From the NCBI GenBank assembly GCA_937901225.1, contig CALCGX010000079.1, forward strand, positions 1 to 38,235: DNA of 38,235 bases, in the 5' to 3' direction. Of the stretch, positions 1 through 7,078 are shown in pieces. Each line of letters begins with the position of its first letter. Position 1 is the stretch's first letter. Below the pieces are notes generated by a model. It made no database searches. It saw only the letters and a program-made list of their open reading frames with translations, and was not told where the DNA came from. Origin of the DNA: an uncultured Bacteroidales bacterium (GTDB lineage: Bacteria > Bacteroidota > Bacteroidia > Bacteroidales > Paludibacteraceae). The translations under genes were made by a program, and so were the position numbers.

Positions 1-711
1 GTCCACACATTGTTTGATAGACGACTTGAAAATCAAATCTAACCACAAACGGGTGCTTCTGCCATTACCCTCCATAAACGGATGGGCGATATTCATCTCT
101 ACATACTTGTCCACAATCTCATCGAAAGTACTTTGAGGCATCTGCTCAATCTGTTCCAGGTTATAGCGCAAGTACTCCGCACGGCAAAAGAGCGTGCCAT
201 CTTTCCAAATGGTTTTGGTGCGTATTTGCCCAGCGAAATCATATAATCCGCCAAAGAGATAAGCGTGTATCTGTTGCAGCGATTGGATAGTACCTGCTTG
301 CATGTCATCTAAGATACCGCTCTCGAACAATGTATATGCCTTCTTGCGGCTCTGTCCATCGATGGAGTTGTCGGAGAAAGTGAACCAGTCAAGAAAAGCG
401 GTAGCACGCGTATTAGGGAAGTTCTTTGCGACAATCTCTACCCCCTCGAAATCCAGCACATCCGACTTGCGCATCTTGCCATCGGGGGCCTGGAATTTGA
501 AGTCGTGAGTGGCACTCACGGGTTGAATGCCCTGTGATGCCAGCTTCTTTTTCAACCAACGCCAATAGTTACCAGCCTTCACATAATCCTGCTCATCGTT
601 GATAGCTGCAATAATATCTGTAGCGGAGAAATACCACTTGTTTCCTTCCTCGCTCCAGATTGCGCGTACCTTATAGTCGTTGTAGAATCGTATGGACTTC
701 TTGTTAATCAT
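1..711 (-). CDS. Fic-domain protein with Bro-N-like N-terminus (partial)
   Basis: Reading the minus strand from an ATG at 711 gives 237 open codons that run off the window edge, so the C-terminus is missing. Residues 210-221 read HPFMEGNGRSTR, which matches the Fic active-site motif HPFx(D/E)GNGRxxR. Fic enzymes transfer AMP or related groups from nucleotides to target proteins. Residues about 5-95 look like a Bro-N/antirepressor domain: a YFSATDIIAA segment, an NYWRWLKKKL segment, then APDGKMRKSDVLD. Such domains are common in phage regulators and can bind DNA. The fusion suggests a phage- or toxin-derived regulator. It is transcribed from its own promoter, which overlaps a perfect inverted repeat, so self-repression is possible. 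The Fic call is firm; the target and any antitoxin cannot be seen here. Confidence 0.85.
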   Translation of the reverse strand, partial: MINKKSIRFYNDYKVRAIWSEEGNKWYFSATDIIAAINDEQDYVKAGNYWRWLKKKLASQGIQPVSATHDFKFQAPDGKMRKSDVLDFEGVEIVAKNFPNTRATAFLDWFTFSDNSIDGQSRKKAYTLFESGILDDMQAGTIQSLQQIHAYLFGGLYDFAGQIRTKTIWKDGTLFCRAEYLRYNLEQIEQMPQSTFDEIVDKYVEMNIAHPFMEGNGRSTRLWLDLIFKSSIKQCVD

Positions 712-740
712 GTGCTACTGATACCATCTCTTGTTGATTG

Positions 741-784
741 ACCTTTGCGGTGCAAAGGTAGTGAATTATTTTGAATTGAGCAAG
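741..784 (-). promoter_or_regulatory. Promoter of the Fic gene with palindromic operator candidate
   Basis: On the minus strand a TACCTTTG -7 box lies at 760-753 and a CTTG -33 box at 784-781, with 20 nt between them, as expected of Bacteroidota housekeeping promoters. An inverted repeat ACCTTTGC / GCAAAGGT with a 3-nt spacer (741-748 and 752-759) overlaps the -7 box and the expected transcription start near 746. Its position fits an operator, possibly for the Bro-N part of the gene product; that link is inference. Confidence 0.7.
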
Positions 785-1066
785 AAATGAGTGATTTTTG
801 AGCGATTTTTCTGGTTTGGGGTGTATAGGGTAAGGTGAAAAGTGTAAGGATTATTTTTTAAGATATAAGTCAACGGTTTTAGGAAAGGAGTCAACCTTTT
901 TCAGGTTTAGTCAAACGCACATTTTGCATTTCGGAGTTCTTTCGATGTTCCTTGGTTCTTCTTTGGTTCATCCTTGGTCTTTTACCCGAGGGACATAAGG
1001 AAGGTATAAAGGAAGGGAATATTAACAAAAGTGCTTGTTGAAAACTATAAATCATAAGTGATAAAC

Positions 1067-1103
1067 AAATCGCCACCTGTGCATGAAACACAAATGGCGA
1101 TTT
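1067..1103 (-). terminator. Hairpin downstream of the aminotransferase gene
   Basis: AAATCGCCA at 1067-1075 pairs perfectly with TGGCGATTT at 1095-1103, with an extra GTG/CAC pairing inside. It begins about 20 bp after the aminotransferase stop codon. The U-rich tail on the minus strand is weak, so this may be a terminator or an mRNA-stabilising 3-prime hairpin. Confidence 0.5.
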
Positions 1104-1124
1104 TGTTTAGACTAATGGATCTAA

Positions 1125-2456
1125 TTACTTATCACAATAATCGTTATTGAATAGCGCTAGACGTTTGTCTAGTTCTTCGAGTTGCTCATCTTTGATACAT
1201 GACACACAACCACGCATACCTTCTCGTTTGGCGCCTGTGCTAGCAAGGGAGATTGCCGATATACCGTAATAAATCAATTTGTTAACCATCTTCTCGCCAG
1301 TCCAGTCCTTGTAGCCAAAGGTAAAGAAGAAGCCATCGCCTACCTCCTCATCTTCAGCATCTTTGTCATAAACGATATGGAAACCATTGCGAAGCATGAT
1401 TTCTTTGACTAGTTTAGCACGTCGCGCATATTCGCGGGTAGTGGTTACAAAGTCAATCTTACCCTGGCATGCCGCCTTAAACATAGCCGCCATAGCAAAC
1501 TGGACGGAGTGCGTCACGCCTGAAGAGAGACTATAGAGGACATTATAAATAAAGTTGCGCAGGAACTCGCCATCGTTCTCGTATCGTGAGGCTAAGCTCG
1601 GGAATTTACGGTGTGCCAAGTATGGGTTGATGGCCATGATGGCTGCCCGCTGACCCGCATAAGAGAACATCTTGGAGCAAGAAATCATATGGAGGCAGTT
1701 GTTGGTATATTTGCCCACCGTAGGTTGGTACGGTGGCTCATAAGGCATACCACGCTCTGCATCGCGGAAGTCCATATTGAGATAAGCTAAGTCTTCGATA
1801 ACCAGCACATTATAGAGCGAAGCTAGACGGCCGATGATCTCCAGTTCGCGTTCGGTGAGACACATCCAAGATGGGTTGTTGGGGTTGGAGAAAAGCATAG
1901 CCGCTATCCTACCCGACTTGAAATGGCGCTCCAATTCTTCTGCCAATGCTTCGCCACGATAATCCGCCACGTCAAACGAATCCACCCGCACGCCAATCAC
2001 CTTGCACTGTTGCTTCTGCACAGGGAAGCAAGGATCAAGAAAGAGAATGGTATCGCGTTTCTCGTCGAGTTGCGACACCAGCATATTGATAGCAAACGCA
2101 GCTTGCATACTGCCCACAGTAGGCACAATGCAATCGGTCGGTATATCCAGGTTCATAAACGCACGCACAAACTCGCTACCCCAGTGTTTCACTTCTGTGA
2201 TACCCGTAATGAGTGGATACTTGGAGCCCATACCTGCCTTGAGCGCCTTGTGCTCGGCAGCAATACCAATCTGCTCGGCTGGCAATCCTGGTTCACCGAG
2301 TTCCATGTGGATGAACTCCACGCCTGTTGCGCGTTCAATATCCTTGACTACGCCCACGAGTTGGCGAATGGAAGAGGCGCCCAATTCCTTGGCGTTGCGC
2401 AGACCAAAATCGATGCAAGTTTGGTCCACCAGTTGTTTGTTCAACGGAAAAGACAT
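1125..2456 (-). CDS. PLP-dependent aminotransferase, class I/II
   Basis: This 443-residue protein has the fold-type I aminotransferase signature. The NPNNP motif is at residues 191-195, the cofactor-contacting Asp and Tyr are in VIEDLAY near 222 and 225, the Schiff-base lysine is in SCSKMFSYAGQR at about 262, and the following Arg is near 270. The frame stays open 13 codons further upstream, but those codons lie in an intergenic repeat copy, so I take the ATG at 2456 (MSFPLNKQ) as the start. It follows iorA, iorB and the GxxExxY gene on the same strand. An aminotransferase beside IorAB would fit: it would convert aromatic amino acids to the aryl-pyruvates that IorAB oxidises. The substrate is inferred from context only; the sequence does not fix it. 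Confidence 0.88.
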   Translation of the reverse strand: MSFPLNKQLVDQTCIDFGLRNAKELGASSIRQLVGVVKDIERATGVEFIHMELGEPGLPAEQIGIAAEHKALKAGMGSKYPLITGITEVKHWGSEFVRAFMNLDIPTDCIVPTVGSMQAAFAINMLVSQLDEKRDTILFLDPCFPVQKQQCKVIGVRVDSFDVADYRGEALAEELERHFKSGRIAAMLFSNPNNPSWMCLTERELEIIGRLASLYNVLVIEDLAYLNMDFRDAERGMPYEPPYQPTVGKYTNNCLHMISCSKMFSYAGQRAAIMAINPYLAHRKFPSLASRYENDGEFLRNFIYNVLYSLSSGVTHSVQFAMAAMFKAACQGKIDFVTTTREYARRAKLVKEIMLRNGFHIVYDKDAEDEEVGDGFFFTFGYKDWTGEKMVNKLIYYGISAISLASTGAKREGMRGCVSCIKDEQLEELDKRLALFNNDYCDK

Positions 2457-2468
2457 AATTGTTCTGTA

Positions 2469-2544
2469 TTTCCCACTGATAACACTGATTTGCACTGATG
2501 TATCTAGAATCCGTGAGCATCCGTGAAATCCGTGGGAGGGGTTT
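2469..2544. repeat. Fold-back intergenic repeat, copy A
   Basis: About 75 bp lie between the GxxExxY gene and the aminotransferase gene. The left half has three CACTGAT words and the right half three ATCCGTG words, spaced 9 and 10 nt on the left and 10 and 9 nt on the right. The halves therefore fold back on each other, with one T-C mismatch in every 7-nt arm. It starts TTCCCAC and ends GTGGGAG. The last bases overlap the stop codon of the GxxExxY gene. Confidence 0.9.
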
Positions 2545-2938
2545 ATTCTTGGTATGTTTTTAAATGGCCATTGACTTTATTCCATATAGATTTTTGTATA
2601 TCTGTAGTATTGAAATTAACCAATATACCCCGATGTAATCCTGTTAATTTCAAATATGTCAATATCTGCTTATGAAATAAATCACGCATATCTGTAACTG
2701 ATTTGATTTCAATGATTATCGTTTTTTCAACTAACAAATCCAATCTAAGAGGGGTTGACAATATAAAATTATCTACCTCAATAGGAACTTCTACCTGTCG
2801 TTCTACCAAAAGTCCTCTTTTAGAAAGATAATAGATTAAAACTTCCTCATATACAGACTCTAACAAACCCGGACCTAGGGCATTATAAGTATCGTATATA
2901 GCACCTCTTATTTGGTAAGTTATTTCATCTTCTTGCAT
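2543..2938 (-). CDS. GxxExxY family protein (PD-(D/E)xK nuclease-like)
   Basis: This 131-residue protein has the family signature G24-LL-E27-SV-Y30 after a helical N-terminus. The nuclease-like core follows: Asp67 in RLDLLV, then Glu77-Ile-Lys79 in IIIEIKS, and Gln91 in QILTYLKLTG. This D...ExK...Q layout is that of PD-(D/E)xK enzymes such as Holliday-junction resolvases and restriction nucleases. The length is normal for the family, whose biological role is not established. The gene sits inside what looks like an iorB-aminotransferase operon and is immediately flanked by fold-back repeats: copy A touches its 3-prime end, and copies B and C lie just upstream. It is more AT-rich than its neighbours. 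This fits a small inserted cassette made of repeat, gene and repeat; mobility is inference. Confidence 0.9.
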   Translation of the reverse strand: MQEDEITYQIRGAIYDTYNALGPGLLESVYEEVLIYYLSKRGLLVERQVEVPIEVDNFILSTPLRLDLLVEKTIIIEIKSVTDMRDLFHKQILTYLKLTGLHRGILVNFNTTDIQKSIWNKVNGHLKTYQE

Positions 2939-2952
2939 AAATATTGTTATTA

Positions 2953-3030
2953 TTTCCCACTGATAACACTGATTTGCACTGATGTATCTTGGAATCCGTG
3001 GGCATCCGTGAAATCCGTGGGAGGGGTTTT
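2953..3030. repeat. Fold-back intergenic repeat, copy B
   Basis: Nearly identical to copy A over its whole length (TTTCCCAC start, GTGGGAGGGG end) and in the same orientation. It lies 15 bp upstream of the GxxExxY start codon and directly abuts copy C. Confidence 0.9.
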
Positions 3031-3031
3031 A

Positions 3032-3102
3032 TTTCCCACTGATTGCATTGATTAGCACTGATGTATCATGATATCCGTGTAGATCCGTGAAATCCGTGGG
3101 AG
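3032..3102. repeat. Fold-back intergenic repeat, copy C
   Basis: A diverged copy in tandem with copy B. It keeps the TTCCCACTGAT start, the three-plus-three arm words with substitutions, and the ATCCGTGGGAG end. It lies between copy B and the iorB stop codon. Confidence 0.88.
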
Positions 3103-3127
3103 TTATATATCTTCAAAATCCACACAA

Positions 3128-3703
3128 TTAGTGCGAATGGTTGTAACCGGCTTCGATGGCGGCGAGGTTGGCGGCGACAATGGCTTCGCCTTTGCGAGCA
3201 AAGATACGTTTTACGCCCTCTACTATCTTATCATGGTCAATGCCCAACATTGGGATAGCAGCACCAAGAAGCACCATATTTGCAGCTTGCAAAGGTGCAC
3301 CAGCCTCTTTTGCCAACGTTTCCACATCCAAAAGCACATGGTGAGGAATGGCCTGAATGTGCTTGATAAGTTCTTCTATATCAGGATAGTTAGGGATATT
3401 CACAAAGGGCTTGCTGCTAGTGACAATCCAACCATCTTCCTTCAGATAAGGTAGATAGCGGAGCGCTTCCATGGGTTCGAGTGAAATAATAATATCTGCC
3501 CCACCCTTTGGGATAAGATCTGAGTAAATGGGTTCAGAAGACAGACGGAGATTGGATTGCACATCGCCTCCTCGTTGGCTCATTCCGTGTACTTCGGCTT
3601 GCTTGAGATAGAGCCCTTCGTTGAGGGCTGCATCACCTATTACAGTGGCAATAGAGAGGATACCTTGTCCGCCTACGCCTGCTAGAATAATATCGCGTTT
3701 CAT
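3128..3703 (-). CDS. iorB: Indolepyruvate ferredoxin oxidoreductase, beta subunit
   Basis: This 191-residue protein is the usual length for IorB, the gamma-domain subunit that with IorA oxidatively decarboxylates aryl-pyruvates to aryl-acetyl-CoA, reducing ferredoxin. The GVGGQGIL glycine-rich signature is at residues 9-16 and the conserved EVHGMSQRGG block at about 37-46. Both are typical of pyruvate/ketoacid ferredoxin oxidoreductase gamma domains. It lies 100 bp downstream of iorA on the same strand, with fold-back repeat copy D filling the gap, and no promoter was seen between them. The two are therefore likely cotranscribed. The pathway serves aromatic amino acid breakdown or, in reverse, synthesis from aryl acids; direction cannot be told from sequence. 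Confidence 0.95.
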   Translation of the reverse strand: MKRDIILAGVGGQGILSIATVIGDAALNEGLYLKQAEVHGMSQRGGDVQSNLRLSSEPIYSDLIPKGGADIIISLEPMEALRYLPYLKEDGWIVTSSKPFVNIPNYPDIEELIKHIQAIPHHVLLDVETLAKEAGAPLQAANMVLLGAAIPMLGIDHDKIVEGVKRIFARKGEAIVAANLAAIEAGYNHSH

Positions 3704-3717
3704 CGTATGTATTTTTT

Positions 3718-3799
3718 ATTCCCACTGATAACACTGATTTGCACTGATTCGCACAAATTATTCCGAGCATCCGTGTTGATCCGTGAGATCCGTGGGAGA
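3718..3799. repeat. Fold-back intergenic repeat, copy D
   Basis: A fourth copy, filling the iorA-iorB gap in the same orientation. Both ends (TTCCCACTGAT and ATCCGTGGGAG) are conserved. The apex of the fold is longer and diverged, with extra bases between the third left word and the first right word. Confidence 0.88.
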
Positions 3800-3803
3800 T
3801 TAA

Positions 3804-5486
3804 TCATTTTTTGTTTTGCTTGAGGTGGCGTTTGAGGGTTTGGATGCATTCGCGGCGAGCGATGACGACAGAAGTGCCGTTGTAGGCTACCTCCTCACGG
3901 AGCACTTGTTTGATTTCCTCCATGTTCTTTGGCAATGGCACCACCACGCGCACATGCTCTGGCTCTACACCCAAACCAAGACAAATAGCCTCCAAGCGAC
4001 CTGTACCTGCAGAATCTTGTCCGCCCGTCATACCCGTAGTGAGATTATCAGATATCAGCACTACCACATTCGCTTTGCTATTCACGCAGTCCAATAATCC
4101 CGTCATACCCGAGTGTGTAAAGGTGGAATCACCAATCACCGCAAATGATGGGAACTGACCTGCATCAGCAGCACCCTTGGCCATCGTGATACTAGCACCC
4201 ATCTCTACGCACGCGTGGATGGCATGGAAAGGCGATAATGCACCTAAGGTATAGCAACCAATATCGCCAAAAATCTTGGAGCCCTCATGCTCAGCCGCTA
4301 CCTCATTAAGCGCAGCATACATATCGCGGTGCCCACAACCTTGGCACAGTGCGGGTGGACGACTTACTACCAGTTCGGGAACTGTCAACTGCCCTCTGTC
4401 AACTGTCAACTGTAAACTGTCAACTACACAGTCAGGGGTGAGTTCACCCATACGAGGCAGATCACCTGTCAAGCGACCTTTGACTGCCACAGAGGATGGC
4501 ACCATGCCACGGATGAGTTCCTCTACCACAGGTTGTCCTTCTTCCATCACCAATATCTCTTCTGCGCCATCTGCTACCATCTGATCAATCAATGCCTTTG
4601 GCAATGGATATTGGGTAATCTTCAATATACTAGCCTCTCTAAACGCTAAACTGTAGGCGCTTTTAGCGCCGTTCTCTAAACACTCCATAAGGTAGTTATA
4701 CGCAATACCCGTAGTCACAATGGCCTTCTTTGGTTGTATACCTTTGGTATAGGTATTGTATAGCGACTCTTCGCTGGTTTGCACGAAATCCGCTTGCGCT
4801 TCTACCAGCTCGGCGTAGTTCTTGCGCGCGAAGGCTGGTAGTAGGATAAAATGATTCGTATTCTCGGGAGCCGAGAGGCAATTTTGTTCACGAGGTGTAT
4901 CTATTGTCTCTACAACTGCGCGCGAGTGTGCCATGCGCGTAGTCACACGAAACAAGATAGGTGTGCGCAACGATTCTGATAGGTCAAAGGCATAATGCAT
5001 CATGTCATATGCCTCCTGTTGGTTGCTCGGCTCGAGACAAGGAATCATAGCGAACTTTGCATAGAAGCGCGAGTCTTGTTCGTTTTGCGAGGAGTGCATG
5101 GATGGGTCATCGGCTGCCACTACAACAAGTCCTCCGTTAACGCCCGTAATGGCTGCGTTCATAAACGCATCTGCGCAAACATTCATACCCACATGTTTCA
5201 TACAAACGAGCGCACGCTTGCCCATATACGACATACCTAGAGCGCCTTCCATGGCAGTCTTCTCGTTGGTTGCCCATTGGCAGAAGATCTTGCCTTTAGC
5301 CTCTAAACTGCAGGCGCTATCAGCGCCGTTCTCTAAACCAGCGGAAAGCGCTTTACGCTTTTCGCTCAATTGTATATACTCTGTAATCTCAGTAGATGGT
5401 GTACCAGGATAGGCATACACGCCACTCAATCCTGCATCAATAGCGCCTTGCGCTATGGCTTCATCGCCTAATAATAGGTGTTTCAT
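3804..5486 (-). CDS. iorA: Indolepyruvate ferredoxin oxidoreductase, alpha subunit, with repeat-derived insertions
   Basis: This 560-residue protein carries the IorA landmarks: AYPGTPSTEITEY near residue 25, a TNEKTAMEGALGMSYMGKRALV block near 73-94, CQGCGHRDMY at 381-390, and thiamine-diphosphate site segments GDIGCYTLG (407-415) and GDSTFTHSG (452-460). No C-terminal ferredoxin domain with CxxCxxC motifs is present; the protein ends soon after VVIARREC, so electrons must leave by another carrier. Three stretches look like insertions: residues about 40-65 and 269-286, both encoded by a palindromic element, and 353-369, encoded by a 7-bp tandem repeat. All keep the frame and fall between conserved blocks. 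A promoter lies just upstream, and iorB follows. Confidence 0.95.
   Translation of the reverse strand: MKHLLLGDEAIAQGAIDAGLSGVYAYPGTPSTEITEYIQLSEKRKALSAGLENGADSACSLEAKGKIFCQWATNEKTAMEGALGMSYMGKRALVCMKHVGMNVCADAFMNAAITGVNGGLVVVAADDPSMHSSQNEQDSRFYAKFAMIPCLEPSNQQEAYDMMHYAFDLSESLRTPILFRVTTRMAHSRAVVETIDTPREQNCLSAPENTNHFILLPAFARKNYAELVEAQADFVQTSEESLYNTYTKGIQPKKAIVTTGIAYNYLMECLENGAKSAYSLAFREASILKITQYPLPKALIDQMVADGAEEILVMEEGQPVVEELIRGMVPSSVAVKGRLTGDLPRMGELTPDCVVDSLQLTVDRGQLTVPELVVSRPPALCQGCGHRDMYAALNEVAAEHEGSKIFGDIGCYTLGALSPFHAIHACVEMGASITMAKGAADAGQFPSFAVIGDSTFTHSGMTGLLDCVNSKANVVVLISDNLTTGMTGGQDSAGTGRLEAICLGLGVEPEHVRVVVPLPKNMEEIKQVLREEVAYNGTSVVIARRECIQTLKRHLKQNKK
4380..4428. repeat. 7-bp tandem repeat inside iorA
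   Basis: Seven consecutive degenerate heptamers of the AACTGTC type cover 4380-4428. They encode iorA residues 353-369, just before the conserved CQGCGH block. The same word family recurs in the cobalamin riboswitch at 10541-10575. Confidence 0.92.
4637..4681. repeat. Palindromic element in iorA, copy 1
   Basis: On the plus strand, two CTCTAAAC words flank a palindrome GGCGCT / AGCGCC separated by 3 nt. The coding strand gives peptide CLENGAKSAYSLAF at IorA residues 269-282. Copy 2 at 5301 has the same order of words and is read in the same frame. Confidence 0.88.
5301..5366. repeat. Palindromic element in iorA, copy 2, plus adjoining hairpin
   Basis: CTCTAAAC words at 5301 and 5331-5338 flank the same GGCGCT / AGCGCC palindrome as copy 1. 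In frame it encodes GLENGADSACSLEA at IorA residues 50-63. Directly next to it, 5341-5366 forms a second hairpin (GCGGAAAGCG against CGCTTTTCGCT). Together they account for an apparent insertion between the STEITEYIQ and WATNEKTAME blocks. Confidence 0.85.
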
Positions 5487-5510
5487 GGTTTCAAAGTTTT
5501 TTTAAGGTGC

Positions 5511-5543
5511 GCAAAGGTACAACAAAAAATGCACATACGCAAG
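5511..5543 (-). promoter_or_regulatory. Promoter of the iorA operon
   Basis: A minus-strand TACCTTTG -7 box (5519-5512) and a CTTG -33 box (5543-5540) are 20 nt apart. The expected transcription start is near 5505, giving a leader of about 20 nt before the iorA ATG at 5486. The promoter is the end of the 283-bp repeat. Confidence 0.7.
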
Positions 5544-5793
5544 TAAACGAACACTTTTTTATAAGAAAATAATAGATTTTATCTATATTCAATAAGGTAT
5601 TCATCACTCATTTAAGCACGCTTAAGAATGAAGTGATGGATAGCAGATGATAAGGCGAAGCCGATTTTCTTATAAATAAAGTGTGAGTGTCTGTAGTATG
5701 GGCTGCATCGTGCGAACGTAGCTACGAGGGAATTGGCTTTTAAGCGTTGTGCTTGGGCGGTATCAAAGCCAAGGCAGATGTTCGAAGGTACAA
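5511..5793. repeat. 283-bp long repeat, copy 1
   Basis: 5511-5793 and 10671-10953 are identical except for one base (5521 against 10681), at a constant offset of 5,160. The element encodes no protein. It contains several potential hairpins: CATCACT...AGTGATG around 5602-5639, GGC-GAA-GCC near 5655, the palindrome CGTAGCTACG near 5717, and TTGGCTTT / AAAGCCAA near 5734-5772. One end is a minus-strand promoter. It may be a miniature mobile element or a structured RNA; neither is proven. It fills most of the 365-bp gap between iorA and the btuH-like gene. Confidence 0.95.
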
Positions 5794-5843
5794 CAAAAAA
5801 TGCACATACGCAAATAAACGAACACTTTTTTATGAGAAAATAA
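5785..5843. repeat. 59-bp partial direct copy of the promoter end of the long repeat
   Basis: This stretch matches 5514-5572 with about three mismatches, so the 283-bp element is flanked on both sides by the same 59 bp in the same orientation. Its -7-like box is TACCTTCG, with a TTTG -33 box 20 nt away. It could be a weaker promoter firing into the repeat. Confidence 0.85.
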
Positions 5844-5851
5844 AAGAGCCA

Positions 5852-7078
5852 TCAATCTTTGCTGATGTTTAGGTCGCGGGCATGAGATATTTCGGTGGAT
5901 ATTTCGCCAGTCCAACCGCATTGTTGGAAGACACCCGTATAGACACGCACGAAATCTACGCAAGGCAGATGGATAGGGTTGCCGTCATCTGTCACCGCCC
6001 ATTCAATATCAAACGAACTGCGAGCAATGCTATCGTTAGGATGACAGTCGGCGTAGCCATACTCAAAGGGCTGTTGTATCCAATATGCGCCTTTTCCGTT
6101 CGGGTCATAAGCATTATTCGGCAAACGAGAACCCACAAAAGTGAGTGCGGAATCCGCAAGCCACTGAGGGAAATACTCCTGCGTATGGAAGGTGTTTTTA
6201 TGCAGATAACCTGCTTGATTTTGGTTGTCTGTCCAATGGATATAGGTGGTGTCGGTCAGGGAGTTTTTCTTATCGGGTTGTGGCGTATGGTCGGCTGGTG
6301 TACGATGGTAGGTGAGGGAATATTGGTGTAGGGTGTTTGGGTTAGCGTATTCACTACCAGCAAGTTGATAAAATGTATCATCAGGCAAACCATTTTGATT
6401 GATATCTATGCTGACCGTCACGATGCCAGGTTCGCTACTACCACCTTTGCTGGTAGCAGAGGCATAAAAAGAGTTGCCTTCGATGAGGAAATCGGATTGA
6501 TTGGGGGTGTTGACTACAGAGTGGTCAAAAGCGAAAGTGACATACCCACCCCATGCGCCAAGGGAGATAAGGGTGCGGTTGGTGCCAGCGATGGACTCTT
6601 CGACTTTGCGAAGCATAGTGGCATAGGTGTCGCCCGCTTCGTACTGCGGCATGGTATTGATAAACTGACCAGGGGCTGGATTGTACTCCAATACCTTCGA
6701 AATATATGGGGAATACGCCACTTGTTCCTCCCAAACTATTACCTTGAATTGGTGAGTGACAGGGTTTTGCTGGTCAATGATGTTCAGTCGGAAAAAGTAT
6801 GTACCTGTGTCCTTTGGACAGAAGATAAGATCATGCTCCGTGGAAAAAAGCATTTCGTCTTGGCTCTTGGCTCCTTGTTCCTTACTCTCGCAAATCCACC
6901 ACTCATAGCATTCGCCCTCATACTCAGGATGGAGGATAAGGGTGCGCATGCGCTCAATGGTATAGGTGTTATCTATACCGAGATTGACCATGGGTATGTA
7001 TGGCTCACAACTAACGATAGACAAAGCACATATGAGCAGGAATATCACCCGTGCGCACACTCCATTTGCGTTTGCCAT
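5852..7078 (-). CDS. B12-locus surface lipoprotein, BtuH-like
   Basis: This is the third gene of the cobalamin operon. The start chosen at 7078 gives MANANGVCARV followed by a hydrophobic run and the lipobox IVSC, with Cys24 as lipidation site. The frame is open upstream to 7147, and the gene overlaps btuG by 68 bp. After the signal come a PKD-like region (about residues 30-115, with GTYFFRLNIID) and a larger beta-rich domain containing SLGAWGGYVTFAFDH and DINQNGLPDDTFYQLAGSEY. I recall similar surface proteins beside btuB and btuG in Bacteroides B12 loci, where BtuH binds B12 at the cell surface. The assignment rests on gene order and general resemblance. Residues about 65-74 are encoded by a 7-bp repeat array. 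Confidence 0.7.
   Translation of the reverse strand: MANANGVCARVIFLLICALSIVSCEPYIPMVNLGIDNTYTIERMRTLILHPEYEGECYEWWICESKEQGAKSQDEMLFSTEHDLIFCPKDTGTYFFRLNIIDQQNPVTHQFKVIVWEEQVAYSPYISKVLEYNPAPGQFINTMPQYEAGDTYATMLRKVEESIAGTNRTLISLGAWGGYVTFAFDHSVVNTPNQSDFLIEGNSFYASATSKGGSSEPGIVTVSIDINQNGLPDDTFYQLAGSEYANPNTLHQYSLTYHRTPADHTPQPDKKNSLTDTTYIHWTDNQNQAGYLHKNTFHTQEYFPQWLADSALTFVGSRLPNNAYDPNGKGAYWIQQPFEYGYADCHPNDSIARSSFDIEWAVTDDGNPIHLPCVDFVRVYTGVFQQCGWTGEISTEISHARDLNISKD
6858..6892. repeat. 7-bp tandem repeat inside the btuH-like gene
   Basis: Four clear heptamers (TCTTGGC, TCTTGGC, TCC-type, TCC-type) cover 6858-6885 and a fifth degenerate unit runs to 6892. On the coding strand they give the hydrophilic peptide SKEQGAKSQDE. 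It belongs to the same word family as the arrays in btuB and at the btuB-btuG junction. Confidence 0.88.

Larger units (their letters stand above)
712..1124. other. Intergenic region between the Fic gene and the aminotransferase gene
   Basis: This gap holds the Fic promoter near 741-784, a short 11-bp tandem repeat at 945-977 (three degenerate units ending in TTGG) and a hairpin near 1067-1103. A 66-codon open frame at 891-1091 on the minus strand is not supported as a gene, since it contains the repeat and resembles no family. Nothing else was seen. Confidence 0.6.

Noticed and set aside
891..1091. 66-codon minus-strand open frame after the aminotransferase gene
   Set aside because: It contains an 11-bp tandem repeat, has no recognisable family and overlaps the downstream hairpin region.
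2457..2495. Upstream extension of the aminotransferase start by 13 codons
   Set aside because: Those codons lie in fold-back repeat copy A, so the ATG at 2456 is the better start.
1923..2526. Two long plus-strand open frames opposite the aminotransferase
   Set aside because: Antisense shadows of a clear aminotransferase; no family features.
2469..3102. Possible CRISPR array
   Set aside because: Copies A-C are 70-80 bp, partly diverged and separated by a gene, without regular spacers or cas genes.
5763..5963. Minus-strand open frame overlapping the end of the btuH-like gene and the long repeat
   Set aside because: Repeat-derived and without family features.
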